Assembly: GCA_947498845.1 (NCBI GenBank)
Contig: CANMLX010000031.1
Span: forward strand, 1-51,358
Source: an uncultured Flavobacteriaceae bacterium
GTDB taxonomy: Bacteria > Bacteroidota > Bacteroidia > Flavobacteriales > Flavobacteriaceae
DNA: 51,358 bases
Reading direction: 5' to 3'
The notes under the pieces were generated by a model, which was not told the DNA's origin, searched no databases, and saw only the letters and a list, made by a program, of their open reading frames with translations. Shown here piece by piece: positions 1-9,581 of this stretch (positions are counted from its first letter, which is position 1; each line of letters opens with the position of its first letter). Position numbers and translations under genes: made by a program.

Positions 1-34
1 GTTGTTTTTGGATACGTCTTAAATTTGCCTTCAT
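1..34 (-). CDS. Possible 5' end of a gene cut by the window edge
   Basis: An ATG at 34 opens a frame reading MKANLRRIQKQ that runs off the left edge. The 50 bases before it, including a TTGACC block and a CTGTACAG palindrome at 83-90, loosely resemble the end of an IS3-type insertion element. Eleven codons cannot prove a gene, so this is only a flag. Confidence 0.2.
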   Translation of the reverse strand, partial: MKANLRRIQKQ

Positions 35-91
35 AAGGTATACACTTTTTTTTAAGTGGTCAACCTATATCAGGGACATACACTGTACAGC

Positions 92-126
92 TGTCTCTTG
101 TCTCTTGTCTCTTGTCTCTTGTCTCT
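92..126. repeat. Heptanucleotide tandem repeat TGTCTCT x5
   Basis: Five perfect head-to-tail copies of TGTCTCT lie downstream of the hydrolase gene that ends at 200. This is one of at least four heptamer arrays in the window. No other structure was recognised in 127-199. Confidence 0.95.
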
Positions 127-199
127 AAAAGCCTAAATATTATAGTTTTACATTTTATCTATATTCAACGCTTAATAAACAAAACGTATAGAAAACAAC

Positions 200-1114
200 T
201 TAATCTCTTAATAGTGGCATTGTTGTGCATCGTAATAAGCCACCTTGTTTAGCTATTTCTGCATATGGTACTTCTTCAACTATAAAACCTTGTTTTCGTA
301 ACCATGTGTTAAGTCGCTTAAAATTTATTTCTGAAATCACTACATCTTCTGAAATAGAAAATACGTTACAGTACATGGCAGACATTTCTTCTTTTGTAAT
401 TTCGAATACATTTTCTTGTCCAAAGAAATTAATGAGCCATTGGTACTCTTCTTCTATTAAAAATCCTTGTTTATGAATGATCGCTTTGCCTTTCCCTAAA
501 GGATTAAAACAACAATCTAAATGTAATGCGTTTTCTTCTGGAATGGTATTGGACTTTTTTAATTCAAACGCTTTAACTTTTTTGTTAGGAAATACAGCTT
601 GTATGGCATTAACAGCTTGTTTATTAGTTCGTGCTGTTATAATATCTGGGTAATCCTTTCCTGTATATGTTCCCATAAATATATAGTCGTTCCAAGGCAT
701 CACATCTCCTCCCTCTATATGGCATGCTTCAGGTAAAATAATACGTTTATCTACTGCTACTTGATCCCAAATATAATCTATGGCATGTACTTCTTTTTCT
801 CTATGAGGCAATATGTTGGCTTCTATCATAATATTCTCAATAACAAAAGCAATATCTCTTGAAAATAGTTGATTACAATCTTTTATAATCTCTGGTCGTA
901 AAACGGTGACATCGTATTTCTTGAAAACGGCTTCTACAGCATTTAACTCTTTAATCAAGTCTTCTTCCTTAGGATACGTTCCTGCTTTTATATGTGCAAT
1001 ACTTTTAGGGTCGTAACCCTCTTCTATTTTTGGGATAGGACCATTACTTTCGGCTATTCCTAATATAACTTTTCGTAATCTTGAAGTCTCGTTTTTTACA
1101 TTGAGTTTTAGCAT
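200..1114 (-). CDS. Arginine deiminase/DDAH-superfamily guanidino hydrolase (CtlX-like)
   Basis: The 304-residue product belongs to the amidinotransferase/dimethylarginine dimethylaminohydrolase fold, cytosolic enzymes that attack a guanidino or ureido carbon with a cysteine. Visible active-site signatures are RD at residues 86-87, EGGD at 134-137, HLD at 198-200 and the nucleophile Cys296 in LLRCTTMP near the C-terminus. Length and motif order suit CtlX-like or DDAH-like members rather than bacterial arginine deiminase, which is about 400 residues. The substrate (citrulline, methylarginine or arginine) cannot be read from the sequence. It lies downstream of citrate synthase but behind that gene's terminator, and a TATATTTA box sits 4 nt before its ATG, so it probably has its own promoter. 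Family assignment is firm; reaction is uncertain. Confidence 0.85.
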   Translation of the reverse strand: MLKLNVKNETSRLRKVILGIAESNGPIPKIEEGYDPKSIAHIKAGTYPKEEDLIKELNAVEAVFKKYDVTVLRPEIIKDCNQLFSRDIAFVIENIMIEANILPHREKEVHAIDYIWDQVAVDKRIILPEACHIEGGDVMPWNDYIFMGTYTGKDYPDIITARTNKQAVNAIQAVFPNKKVKAFELKKSNTIPEENALHLDCCFNPLGKGKAIIHKQGFLIEEEYQWLINFFGQENVFEITKEEMSAMYCNVFSISEDVVISEINFKRLNTWLRKQGFIVEEVPYAEIAKQGGLLRCTTMPLLRD

Positions 1115-1118
1115 ATGG

Positions 1119-1126
1119 TAAATATA
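1119..1126 (-). promoter_or_regulatory. Candidate -7 box (TATATTTA) 4 nt before the CtlX-like gene
   Basis: It matches the Bacteroidota -7 element TAnnTTTG at all but the last base. It is only 4 nt from the ATG, so a transcript would be leaderless or nearly so. No convincing -33 TTTG was found. Confidence 0.35.
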
Positions 1127-1320
1127 ATATCATTTCTAACGTAAAATAACTCAAACAAATATTTCTTTTTTCGAAAAGGTACTGGTCCAAGGGCTAACTC
1201 TGCTCCCTAAAATACTACAAGATTGGATCTCTTAAACTTTAGATTGTGTTTTTTAACAGGATTAGTTCAACTTACTATTTTGAATACATTGCTATGCAAT
1301 TTTTCAAAATAGAGTTTCAC

Positions 1321-1353
1321 TAAAAAAGCTCCATAACAATTACGTATGAAGCT
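1321..1353 (-). terminator. Rho-independent terminator after gltA
   Basis: Arms 1327-1335 and 1345-1353 pair over 9 bp with one G-U pair and a 9-nt loop. On the minus strand the stem is followed by a run of Ts (A run at 1322-1327 on plus). It lies about 30 bp past the gltA stop. The remainder of 1127-1320 shows nothing recognisable. Confidence 0.75.
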
Positions 1354-1384
1354 TTCTTATTTTTTGTTTATTATAAAACTATTT

Positions 1385-2671
1385 TTATCTGTCCTCTATT
1401 GGCTTAAAAGCGCGTTCTGTTGGTCCAGTATATAGTTGTCTTGGACGCCCTATTGGTTCTTTATTTAAACGCATTTCGCGCCATTGGGCAATCCAACCTG
1501 GTAAACGTCCTAATGCAAACATTACTGTAAACATTTCTGTAGGAATCCCCATAGCTCTGTAAATAATTCCAGAATAGAAATCTACATTAGGGTATAATTT
1601 ACGATCAACAAAATATTGATCTTCTAAAGCTTCTTTTTCCAAGCCTTTGGCAATTTCTAAAACTGGATCTTCTACGCCTAAATCGCCTAATACTTCGTCT
1701 GCAGCTACTTTAATAATTTTTGCACGAGGGTCAAAGTTCTTATATACACGATGACCAAATCCCATTAAACGGAATGGATCACTTTTATCTTTAGCTTTAG
1801 CCATGTATTTCTTAGTATCTCCTCCATCTTCTTTAATAGCTTCAAGCATTTCTAATACAGCTTGGTTTGCTCCTCCGTGAAGTGGTCCCCAAAGTGCAGA
1901 AATACCAGCAGAAATTGATGCGAACAACCCTGCATGAGATGATCCTACAATTCTTACTGTAGATGTAGAACAGTTTTGCTCATGATCTGCATGTAAAATT
2001 AAAAGCTTATCTAAAGCTTCTACTAAAACCTTATTTTGCGTATACTCTTCATTAGGAACCTTGAACATCATTTTAAGAATGTTCTCTACGTAACCTAAAT
2101 TTTTATCGCCATAGTCTAATGGTAAACCACTCTTTTTACGCATTGCCCAAGCTACCAATACTGGGAATTTCCCTAAGATACGTACTACAGAATTGTACAT
2201 ATCTTCTTCGGAATTAACATCTACAGCATCTGGATTGAAAGCTGTTAGTGCACTAGTTAAAGATGACAAGACACCCATTGGATGCGCTGCTTTAGGGAAG
2301 GCATCTAATATTTTTTTAACATCTTCATCTACAATGGAATTCTTTTTTATATCAGAATAAAACTTATCTAGTTCTTCTTTTGTTGGTAATTCTCCAAAAA
2401 TTAATAAAAAAGCAACTTCTAAAAAATCTGCTTTTTCAGCAAGTTCTTCAATAGAGTAACCACCGTATCTTAGAATTCCTTTTTCTCCATCCAAAAATGT
2501 AATACTACTGGTACAAGAGCCTGTGTTTTTATAACCTGGGTCTATTGTTGTAACCCCTCCAGTTACACCTCTTAGTTTTTTAATATCTATTGCAACTTCA
2601 TTTTCTGTCCCTGTGACTATAGGAAACTCGTATTTTTCTCCATTTACTTCTAAGGTAGCAGTATTTGACAT
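1385..2671 (-). CDS. gltA: Citrate synthase (type II, hexameric-type)
   Basis: This enzyme condenses acetyl-CoA with oxaloacetate to citrate, the entry step of the TCA cycle, in the cytoplasm. The 428-residue length matches the Gram-negative type II family. Catalytic residues are in place: His265 in GPLHGGAN, His307 in GFGHRVYKN and Asp364 in NVDFYSG. The LHADHEQN block near residue 230 is also typical. The gene lies downstream of eno but is separated from it by a terminator, so it is probably a separate transcription unit. A small hairpin (AACCTT/AAGGTT, 2737-2754) sits in its upstream region; no clear TAnnTTTG box was found. Confidence 0.97.
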   Translation of the reverse strand: MSNTATLEVNGEKYEFPIVTGTENEVAIDIKKLRGVTGGVTTIDPGYKNTGSCTSSITFLDGEKGILRYGGYSIEELAEKADFLEVAFLLIFGELPTKEELDKFYSDIKKNSIVDEDVKKILDAFPKAAHPMGVLSSLTSALTAFNPDAVDVNSEEDMYNSVVRILGKFPVLVAWAMRKKSGLPLDYGDKNLGYVENILKMMFKVPNEEYTQNKVLVEALDKLLILHADHEQNCSTSTVRIVGSSHAGLFASISAGISALWGPLHGGANQAVLEMLEAIKEDGGDTKKYMAKAKDKSDPFRLMGFGHRVYKNFDPRAKIIKVAADEVLGDLGVEDPVLEIAKGLEKEALEDQYFVDRKLYPNVDFYSGIIYRAMGIPTEMFTVMFALGRLPGWIAQWREMRLNKEPIGRPRQLYTGPTERAFKPIEDR

Positions 2672-2785
2672 ATATTTTTTGTGATTTTGTTTTTTAAAAA
2701 GTGTCGCTAATTTACAAAATATCTTATCATTTTTAAAACCTTAGCGTAAAGGTTATGTTAATTAAGATATTGTTAAAATTAGCAC

Positions 2786-2817
2786 TAAAAAAAAGCGATT
2801 ATTTAAATAATCGCTTT
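2786..2817 (-). terminator. Terminator between eno and gltA
   Basis: A near-perfect palindrome, arms AAAGCGATTATTT and AAATAATCGCTTT at 2792-2817, is followed on the minus strand by a T run (A run 2787-2794 on plus). It lies 19 bp beyond the eno stop and should end the eno transcript. Confidence 0.85.
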
Positions 2818-2836
2818 AATTTCTAACTTTAAGTTA

Positions 2837-4141
<1,305 letters not shown>

Positions 4142-4159
4142 TTAAATCTTTTAATGTTT

Positions 4160-4167
4160 CAAATTTA
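4160..4167 (-). promoter_or_regulatory. Candidate -7 box (TAAATTTG) of eno
   Basis: It matches TAnnTTTG exactly on the minus strand, 30 bp before the eno ATG. No TTTG at the usual -33 distance was found, so support rests on the -7 match and position. Confidence 0.45.
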
Positions 4168-4210
4168 AGTTTTAATCTTATGTTATGTTATAAGATTTTT
4201 AATTATTACT

Positions 4211-4233
4211 AAAAAAAACGGCTATAACGTTTT
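4211..4233 (-). terminator. Weak terminator-like hairpin after carA
   Basis: Arms AAAACG and CGTTTT (4215-4220 and 4228-4233) enclose 7 nt, and the minus strand continues into Ts. The stem is short. Its position 30 bp past the carA stop is the main argument. Confidence 0.45.
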
Positions 4234-4263
4234 AGTTAGGTATTCGCTGCAAAATAACAGCTT

Positions 4264-5385
4264 TTATGCGGTTTGATGCTTACTTTTCTTTATGTTATCA
4301 ATAAATTGATCAAATAAATAAGAAGAATCATGAGGTCCAGGACTTGCTTCAGGGTGATATTGTACTGAAAAACAGTTTTTAGAGGTCATTGCTAATCCTG
4401 CTACCGTATCATCGTTTAAATGCACATGTGTTATCTGTAAATCATTATGCTTTTCGGCATCTTCTCTATTTACTGCGAAACCATGATTTTGAGATGTTAT
4501 TTCTCCCTTACCTGTAATTAGGTTTTTTACTGGATGGTTTATACCTCTATGTCCATTATGCATTTTATAAGTTGATACGCCATTTGCAATGGCTATCACC
4601 TGATGTCCTAAACAAATACCAAAAAGTGGTAAATCTCTTTTTATAATTTCTTTGGCTACGGCTTGAGCTTCTACTAATGGTTCAGGATCTCCTGGTCCGT
4701 TAGATAAGAAATAGCCATCTGGATTAAAAGCTTCTAAATCTTCAAACTTAGCGTTATAAGGGAATACCTTAATATAAACATCTCTACTTGCTATATTTCT
4801 AAGAATATTTTTCTTGATGCCTATATCTAAAGCTGCTACTTTATAAGTTGCATTCTCATCTCCAAAATAATAAGGTTCTTTTGTAGATACTTTAGATGCT
4901 AATTCTAAGCCATTCATATTTGGCACATCGGCTAATTGTTTTTTTAGCCCTTCTATATTATCAACTTCTGTTGATATCACCGCATTCATTGCACCATTAT
5001 CTCTAATATAACTTACTAATGCTCTTGTATCAACATCAGATATTGCTAAAAGGTTATTCTTATCTAGAAAATCTTCAAGAGAACTATCTGCTGCGTCTCT
5101 AGAATAATCGTAACTAAAGTTTTTAACAATTAACCCTGCTATCTTTACTGAATCTGACTCTACTTCATCTTTATTAGTCCCATAATTACCAATATGCGCA
5201 TTGGTCGCAACCATTAATTGCCCATAGTAAGATGGATCTGTAAAAATTTCTTGGTATCCTGTCATACCTGTATTAAAACATACTTCTCCAAAAGCAGTAC
5301 CTTGTTTGTTACCTACTGCTTTACCGTAAAAAACGGTACCATCTGCTAGAAGAACGATGGCATTTTGTTTTTTTTGATATTTCAT
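4264..5385 (-). CDS. carA: Carbamoyl-phosphate synthase small (glutaminase) subunit
   Basis: CarA hydrolyses glutamine and passes ammonia to CarB for carbamoyl phosphate, the precursor of pyrimidines and arginine. The 373-residue product has the N-terminal CPSase small-chain domain (ADGTVFYG, FNTGMTGYQE) and a C-terminal class I glutamine amidotransferase domain with the nucleophile loop FGICLGHQ and the His-Glu pair in QYHPEASPGPHDS. carB is not in this window, so the two subunits are unlinked here. carA follows the rplQ terminator. An 8-bp inverted repeat (TTGGATTT at 5415-5422, AAATCCAA at 5442-5449) lies just before its start and could be regulatory, but I cannot identify a pyrimidine-responsive element. 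Confidence 0.96.
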   Translation of the reverse strand: MKYQKKQNAIVLLADGTVFYGKAVGNKQGTAFGEVCFNTGMTGYQEIFTDPSYYGQLMVATNAHIGNYGTNKDEVESDSVKIAGLIVKNFSYDYSRDAADSSLEDFLDKNNLLAISDVDTRALVSYIRDNGAMNAVISTEVDNIEGLKKQLADVPNMNGLELASKVSTKEPYYFGDENATYKVAALDIGIKKNILRNIASRDVYIKVFPYNAKFEDLEAFNPDGYFLSNGPGDPEPLVEAQAVAKEIIKRDLPLFGICLGHQVIAIANGVSTYKMHNGHRGINHPVKNLITGKGEITSQNHGFAVNREDAEKHNDLQITHVHLNDDTVAGLAMTSKNCFSVQYHPEASPGPHDSSYLFDQFIDNIKKSKHQTA

Positions 5386-5487
5386 CTAAAATAGTATTGT
5401 TTTGTTGTATATACTTGGATTTTCACATTTTACAGTACCGCAAATCCAAATGATGTAAGACCATATTTTTTAACGCTGCAAAAATCC

Positions 5488-5523
5488 AAAAAAAAAGGAT
5501 AAACTAAAAATAGTCTATCCTTT
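5488..5523 (-). terminator. Terminator of the ribosomal supercluster after rplQ
   Basis: Arms AAAGGATA and TATCCTTT (5494-5501, 5516-5523), extended inward by ACTA/TAGT, precede a T run on the minus strand (A run 5488-5496). It sits 22 bp past rplQ and marks the likely end of the long operon. Confidence 0.85.
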
Positions 5524-5545
5524 ATATGTTAAACTTTATTAACAT

Positions 5546-6019
5546 TTATTCTTCTTCCTCTTTAGTTGCTTTATTTTCAACTACAGGAGCAGTCTCGGCT
5601 TTTTTACCTCTTCTACTTCTTCTAGTAGATTTCTTCTTAGGTTTATCTGCATTATAGATGTCATTATAATCTACAAGCTCTATCATAGCCATATCTGCAT
5701 TATCCCCTAAACGATTACCCAACTTAATAATTCTTGTGTAACCTCCTGGTCTATCTCCAATTTTAGTAGCAACGTCTCTAAAGAGTTCTGTTACTGCTTC
5801 TTTTTGTCTTAAACTACTAAATACTAAACGTCTGTTATGCGTTGTATCTGTTTTAGACTTAGTAATAATTGGCTCTACAAATCTTTTTAAAGCTTTAGCT
5901 TTTGCTACAGTTGTATTGATACGTTTGTGCTCTATTAAAGAACACGCCATATTAGACAACATTGCTTTTCTGTGTGCTGTTTTTCTACCTAAGTGATTTA
6001 CTTTTTTTCCGTGTCTCAT
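5546..6019 (-). CDS. rplQ: 50S ribosomal protein L17
   Basis: L17 is a large-subunit protein near the exit tunnel. I start it at the ATG at 6019, where the family begins with [21 protein letters not shown] longer frame from 6052 adds 11 residues with no family resemblance. That gives 157 residues: the conserved L17 core of about 115 followed by a charged tail of Lys/Arg-rich then Glu-rich sequence, as is usual in Bacteroidota. It is the last gene of the alpha-operon part, downstream of rpoA, and is followed by a strong terminator. Confidence 0.95.
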   Translation of the reverse strand: MRHGKKVNHLGRKTAHRKAMLSNMACSLIEHKRINTTVAKAKALKRFVEPIITKSKTDTTHNRRLVFSSLRQKEAVTELFRDVATKIGDRPGGYTRIIKLGNRLGDNADMAMIELVDYNDIYNADKPKKKSTRRSRRGKKAETAPVVENKATKEEEE

Positions 6020-6092
6020 GACATTTGTTTTATCATCTTGCTTCCAAACCACGTCACAAAGCGTGGGAGCAAAATATGATTAATAATTAATT

Positions 6093-6165
6093 ACGATTTA
6101 CAATTTTAGATTTACTTATGGGATTTTTAAAAATCGCCATTCGTAAATCTAAAATCGTGAATCAT
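6093..6165. repeat. 73-nt near-perfect hairpin between rpoA and rplQ
   Basis: Left arm 6093-6115 and right arm 6143-6165 pair at 20 of 23 positions; all three differences are transitions. The centre (ATGGGATTTTT / AAAAATCGCCAT) is itself complementary with one bulge, so almost the whole segment folds into one long stem of about 35 bp. The right arm touches the last bases of rpoA. It belongs to the ACGATT group of intergenic palindromes seen here. Confidence 0.9.
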
Positions 6166-7157
6166 TAGTCTTTATCTAATTTATATTTACTTAAATCCAT
6201 TCCAAAGTTTAAACCTTTTACGTGAACTAATTCTTCTAGCTCTGTTAGAGATTTTTTACCAAAATTACGGAACTTCATTAAGTCATTTTTATTGAAAGAT
6301 ACTAAGTCTCCTAAAGTATCTACTTCTGCCGCTTTTAAACAGTTTAATGCACGAACAGATAAGTCCATATCGATTAATTTAGTTTTAAGCAACTGTCTCA
6401 TGTGAAGTGATTCTTCATCATAAGTTTCTGTTTGCGCTATTTCATCTGCCTCTAAAGTGATACGCTCATCAGAGAATAACATAAAGTGGTGTATTAATGT
6501 TTTTGCCCCTTCTGTTAATGCATCTTGAGGTGTAATAGAACCATCTGTAATAATTTCAAAAACTAATTTTTCATAATCAGTCTTTTGTTCTACACGATAG
6601 TTTTCTATGCTATATTTAACATTCTTTATTGGTGTGTAAATAGAATCGGTAAAAATAGTTCCCATTGGCGCAGAAGCTTTTTTATTCTCCTCTGCAGGAA
6701 CATAACCTCTACCTTTTTCTATTGTAATTTCCATATTGATGCTTACCTTAGGATCTAAATTACAGATTACTAATTCTGAATTTAATACTTGGAATCCTGA
6801 AATAAACTTCTGAAAATCTCCAGCTAATATTTGTTCTTGACCAGAAATTGAAATTGAAATAGACTCGTTATCGATATCTTCAATTTGTCTCTTAAAACGT
6901 ACTTGTTTTAAGTTTAAGATAATTTCTGTTACATCTTCTACAACGCCAGAAATTGCTGAAAATTCGTGATCTACACCTTCAATTCTAACCGATGTTATTG
7001 CAAAGCCTTCTAAGGAAGATAACAAAACTCTTCTTAGTGCATTACCTACTGTTAATCCGTAACCTGGTTCTAGAGGTCTGAATTCGAATTTACCTTCGAA
7101 ATCAGTAGAATCAATCATGATTACTTTGTCGGGCTTTTGAAAATTAAATACTGCCAT
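6165..7157 (-). CDS. rpoA: DNA-directed RNA polymerase subunit alpha
   Basis: The alpha subunit nucleates RNA polymerase assembly and contacts activators and UP elements. At 330 residues it has the full two-domain form: N-terminal dimerisation domain ([18 protein letters not shown], then GRGYVPAE), a linker, and a C-terminal domain with helix-hairpin-helix motifs ([16 protein letters not shown] and [16 protein letters not shown]). The order rpsM-rpsK-rpsD-rpoA-rplQ is the conserved alpha operon. The 99-bp gap to rpsD shows no structure I recognise. Confidence 0.98.
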   Translation of the reverse strand: MAVFNFQKPDKVIMIDSTDFEGKFEFRPLEPGYGLTVGNALRRVLLSSLEGFAITSVRIEGVDHEFSAISGVVEDVTEIILNLKQVRFKRQIEDIDNESISISISGQEQILAGDFQKFISGFQVLNSELVICNLDPKVSINMEITIEKGRGYVPAEENKKASAPMGTIFTDSIYTPIKNVKYSIENYRVEQKTDYEKLVFEIITDGSITPQDALTEGAKTLIHHFMLFSDERITLEADEIAQTETYDEESLHMRQLLKTKLIDMDLSVRALNCLKAAEVDTLGDLVSFNKNDLMKFRNFGKKSLTELEELVHVKGLNFGMDLSKYKLDKD

Positions 7158-7256
7158 ATGTTGTTTCTTCGTTTTAATTGTTATCTAGTTGCGCGGTTTA
7201 TAAGTTTGAAGAAGTACAAATAAACCCTTTGGCTAAATACCAATATAGTTAGTTTA

Positions 7257-7862
7257 TTATTTAGAGTATAATTCGACGATGAATTGCTCGTTTATATTTT
7301 CTGGAATTTGAATTCTTGCAGGTACAGATACATAAGTTCCTTGCTTTGTATCGTTATTCCAAGTAATCCACTCATACACTTTGCTAGAGTTTGATAAAGA
7401 TCTTTCAATAGCATCAAGTGATTTAGATTTTTCTCTTACACCTACAACATCACCTGCTTTTAATTGGTAAGAGGGAATATTAACAATTTCTCCATTTACA
7501 GTAATATGTCTGTGAGAAACTAATTGTCTAGCACCGCTTCTAGATGGAGAAACACCCATTCTGTATACTACATTATCTAATCGAGATTCACAAAGTTGTA
7601 ATAAAACCTCACCTGTAATACCTTGAGCTGCTCTAGCCTTTTTAAATAATCCTCTAAATTGACGTTCTAATATACCGTAAGTATATTTAGCTTTTTGCTT
7701 TTCTGCTAATTGGATAGCGTACTCAGATTTTTTACCACGACGTCTGTTGTTTCCGTGTTGACCCGGAGGATAATTTCTTTTTTCAAAAGACTTATCTTCT
7801 CCGAAAATAGCTTCTCCAAATTTACGAGCTATTTTAGTTTTAGGACCAGTATATCTTGCCAT
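7257..7862 (-). CDS. rpsD: 30S ribosomal protein S4
   Basis: S4 is a primary 16S rRNA binder that starts assembly of the 30S body. The 201-residue protein begins [17 protein letters not shown], carries the RNA-binding S4 domain ([22 protein letters not shown] and following) and ends in the typical YSK. The N-terminal region lacks the zinc-binding cysteine cluster found in some S4 proteins, so it is the zinc-free form. In E. coli S4 represses the alpha operon. The spacer upstream holds a strong hairpin, but nothing links the two by sequence alone. Confidence 0.97.
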   Translation of the reverse strand: MARYTGPKTKIARKFGEAIFGEDKSFEKRNYPPGQHGNNRRRGKKSEYAIQLAEKQKAKYTYGILERQFRGLFKKARAAQGITGEVLLQLCESRLDNVVYRMGVSPSRSGARQLVSHRHITVNGEIVNIPSYQLKAGDVVGVREKSKSLDAIERSLSNSSKVYEWITWNNDTKQGTYVSVPARIQIPENINEQFIVELYSK

Positions 7863-7974
7863 TTTTAATTGTTTTAAGAGTGATTATGAATTAAGGTCTT
7901 AATCTTATCCTTCGATAATCGTTAATCTCTTGTTGATACTTGTTTATTATTTTTCAGTTTGCAAATTTATGCAA

Positions 7975-8013
7975 AAAATTAATATCATCTGGTATGCAGA
8001 TGATATTAATTTT
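7975..8013. repeat. Perfect 17-bp stem-loop between rpsK and rpsD
   Basis: Arms 7975-7991 and 7997-8013 are perfectly complementary around the loop GTATG. The bases after the stem on the minus strand are TT then GCATAAATT, so it is not a canonical terminator, but it is the most stable structure in this part of the operon. A second, imperfect ACGATT-type palindrome follows at about 8015-8070. The rest of the 222-bp spacer shows nothing further. Confidence 0.85.
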
Positions 8014-8084
8014 GTTTACGATTTATGAGTGACGATCTACGATTATAAAAAAACTAAAATCGTAAGTCGTATATCTAAAGTTCG

Positions 8085-8468
8085 TTAGACTCTTCTACGC
8101 TTTGGAGGTCTACATCCATTATGCGGTAAAGGTGTAACATCGATAATTTCTGTTACTTCTATACCTGCGTTGTGGATAGAACGAATAGCAGATTCTCTAC
8201 CATTCCCAGGACCTTTCACATACACCTTAACTTTCTTTAAACCTGCTTCTAATGCTACTCCTGAAGCATCTTCTGCAGCTAATTGTGCTGCATAAGGTGT
8301 GTTTTTCTTAGATCCTCTAAATCCCATTTTTCCAGCAGAAGACCATGAAATAACATCACCTTTCTTGTTTGTTAATGAGATAATAATATTGTTGAAAGAA
8401 GCTGTTACGTGAGCTTCACCAACAGATTCTACTATTACTTTACGTTTTTTTGAAGTACTTTTTGCCAT
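8085..8468 (-). CDS. rpsK: 30S ribosomal protein S11
   Basis: S11 sits on the 30S platform and helps shape the mRNA exit region. The 127-residue protein starts [11 protein letters not shown] and contains the family blocks [30 protein letters not shown] and [15 protein letters not shown], ending in [10 protein letters not shown]. It lies between rpsM and rpsD as in most bacteria. The spacers on either side are unusually long for this operon and carry palindromic repeats. Confidence 0.98.
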   Translation of the reverse strand: MAKSTSKKRKVIVESVGEAHVTASFNNIIISLTNKKGDVISWSSAGKMGFRGSKKNTPYAAQLAAEDASGVALEAGLKKVKVYVKGPGNGRESAIRSIHNAGIEVTEIIDVTPLPHNGCRPPKRRRV

Positions 8469-8472
8469 ATCT

Positions 8473-8563
8473 TTTAGTTTCTAGTTGTTAGTTGTTAGTA
8501 TTAGAATCCTAAACTTTCACATTTCAAACAGATTCCATCTAACTACTAAATACTAATGACTTT
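8473..8563. repeat. TTAGT-family imperfect palindrome between rpsM and rpsK
   Basis: The spacer opens with tandem TTAGTTG-like heptamers (8483-8500) and ends with their approximate complement CTAACTACTAAATACTAATG. It is closely related to the spacer at 8945-9037, sharing the middle block AATCCTAAAC and the end block CTAAATACTAATGACTTT. Confidence 0.85.
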
Positions 8564-8570
8564 TAATTAA

Positions 8571-8939
8571 TTATGCTTTTTTCTTGTTTGCAACAGTCTT
8601 ACGTCTTCCTTTTCTTGTTCTGGAATTGTTTTTAGTACGCTGCCCTCTTAACGGTAAACCAGCTCTGTGACGAATACCTCTGTAACACCCTATATCCATT
8701 AATCGCTTAATGTTTAATTGTGTTTCAGAACGAAGTTCACCTTCGATAGTATAAGTACCTACTGCTTCACGAATCGCACCAATTTGGTCATCGGTCCAGT
8801 CCTGTACTTTAATATTCTCGTCAACTTTAGCTGTATCTAAAATCTCTTTTGCTCTACTTCTACCTACTCCATAGATATAGGTTAAAGATATAGCGCCTCT
8901 TTTTTGTTTTGGTATGTCTACACCTGCAATTCTTGCCAT
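8571..8939 (-). CDS. rpsM: 30S ribosomal protein S13
   Basis: S13 lies in the 30S head, binds 16S rRNA helices and bridges to the 50S subunit. The 122-residue product starts [15 protein letters not shown]. It shows the helix-two-turn-helix block [14 protein letters not shown], the signature [28 protein letters not shown] and a lysine-rich tail. Context is the usual rpmJ-rpsM-rpsK order. The spacers before and after this gene are similar to each other in sequence. Confidence 0.98.
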   Translation of the reverse strand: MARIAGVDIPKQKRGAISLTYIYGVGRSRAKEILDTAKVDENIKVQDWTDDQIGAIREAVGTYTIEGELRSETQLNIKRLMDIGCYRGIRHRAGLPLRGQRTKNNSRTRKGRRKTVANKKKA

Positions 8940-8944
8940 ATTGT

Positions 8945-9037
8945 TTTTAGTTTCTAGAATTGTTAGTTTTTAGTTGTTAGAATCCTAAACATTTCTATTT
9001 CAAGCAGATTCATCTAACGTCTAAATACTAATGACTT
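8945..9037. repeat. TTAGT-family imperfect palindrome between rpmJ and rpsM
   Basis: A second copy of the element at 8473-8563, in the same orientation. Shared blocks appear in the same order: TTTTAGTTTCTAG, TTAGTTGTTAG, AATCCTAAAC, CAGATTC, ATCTAAC and CTAAATACTAATGACTTT. Confidence 0.85.
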
Positions 9038-9047
9038 TGTCTAATTT

Positions 9048-9164
9048 TTATCCTTGTCTTTGTTTAAATCTAGGGTTCTTTTTGTTTATAACGTAAAGTC
9101 TCCCTTTTCTACGCACAATTTTACAATCTGCGCTTCTCTTTTTTAATGATGCTCTTACTTTCAT
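9048..9164 (-). CDS. rpmJ: 50S ribosomal protein L36
   Basis: This gene encodes 38 residues and was found by translating the spacer between infA and rpsM. It begins [20 protein letters not shown] and ends NPRFKQRQG, the standard L36 sequence. Only one of the four zinc ligands of the C+ form remains (Cys14), so this is the zinc-free C- type. The infA-rpmJ-rpsM order is conserved across bacteria and supports the call. Confidence 0.96.
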   Translation of the reverse strand: MKVRASLKKRSADCKIVRRKGRLYVINKKNPRFKQRQG

Positions 9165-9171
9165 CCTTATT

Positions 9172-9252
9172 CAGTTTAAAAGTTTAAAAGTTTAAAGGTT
9201 TAAAAGTTGTATACCTATACTTTGCAACTTTTTACTTTAGCACTTTACAACT
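9172..9252. repeat. AAAGTTT tandem/inverted repeat between infA and rpmJ
   Basis: Four close copies of AAAAGTTT (one as AAAGGTTT) lie at 9177-9208. They are followed by the complementary CAACTTTTTACTTTAG and ACAACTT, so the whole can fold back. It is another A/T-rich heptamer-like palindrome of the type filling spacers in this operon. Confidence 0.75.
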
Positions 9253-9260
9253 TAGTATTA

Positions 9261-9476
9261 TTAATATCTATAAGTTATACGAGCCTTAGTTAAATCGTAA
9301 GGACTCATTTCTAATTTTACTTTATCTCCTGGTAACAATTTAATGTAATGCATACGCATCTTACCAGAAATATGTGCTGTCACAATGTGACCATTTTCTA
9401 ATTCAACACGAAACATAGCATTAGATAATGCTTCTATAATTGTTCCATCTTGTTCTATTGCTGCTTGTTTTGCCAT
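9261..9476 (-). CDS. infA: Translation initiation factor IF-1
   Basis: IF-1 binds the 30S A site during initiation and modulates IF-2 and IF-3. The 71-residue OB-fold protein reads [17 protein letters not shown] at the start, [17 protein letters not shown] in the middle and [12 protein letters not shown] at the end, all family hallmarks. It lies between secY and rpmJ. The methionine aminopeptidase gene found here in many bacteria is absent from this interval. Confidence 0.97.
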   Translation of the reverse strand: MAKQAAIEQDGTIIEALSNAMFRVELENGHIVTAHISGKMRMHYIKLLPGDKVKLEMSPYDLTKARITYRY

Positions 9477-9478
9477 AT

Positions 9479-9578
9479 TTTAGTTTTTAGTTCTTAGTCT
9501 TTAGCTGTTAGAACTCTATATACTTATTATTTTTAATTATACTACTTTTCTAATATCTATTGACTATTTACTATCGTC
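9479..9578. repeat. TTAGT-family imperfect palindrome between secY and infA
   Basis: It begins TTTTAGTTCTTAGTCTTTAG and ends with the loosely complementary CTATTGACTATTTACTATCG. It is the least regular member of the family, and pairing is weaker than at 11610-11687. Confidence 0.6.
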
Positions 9579-9581
9579 TAA

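Noticed and set aside
6020..6052. Longer N-terminus for L17
   Set aside because: The extra 11 residues have no counterpart in the family, which begins MRHGKK.
9165..9581. Missing methionine aminopeptidase gene between secY and infA as evidence of a deletion
   Set aside because: Gene order secY-infA without map also occurs in other bacteria, so absence here does not demonstrate a local loss.
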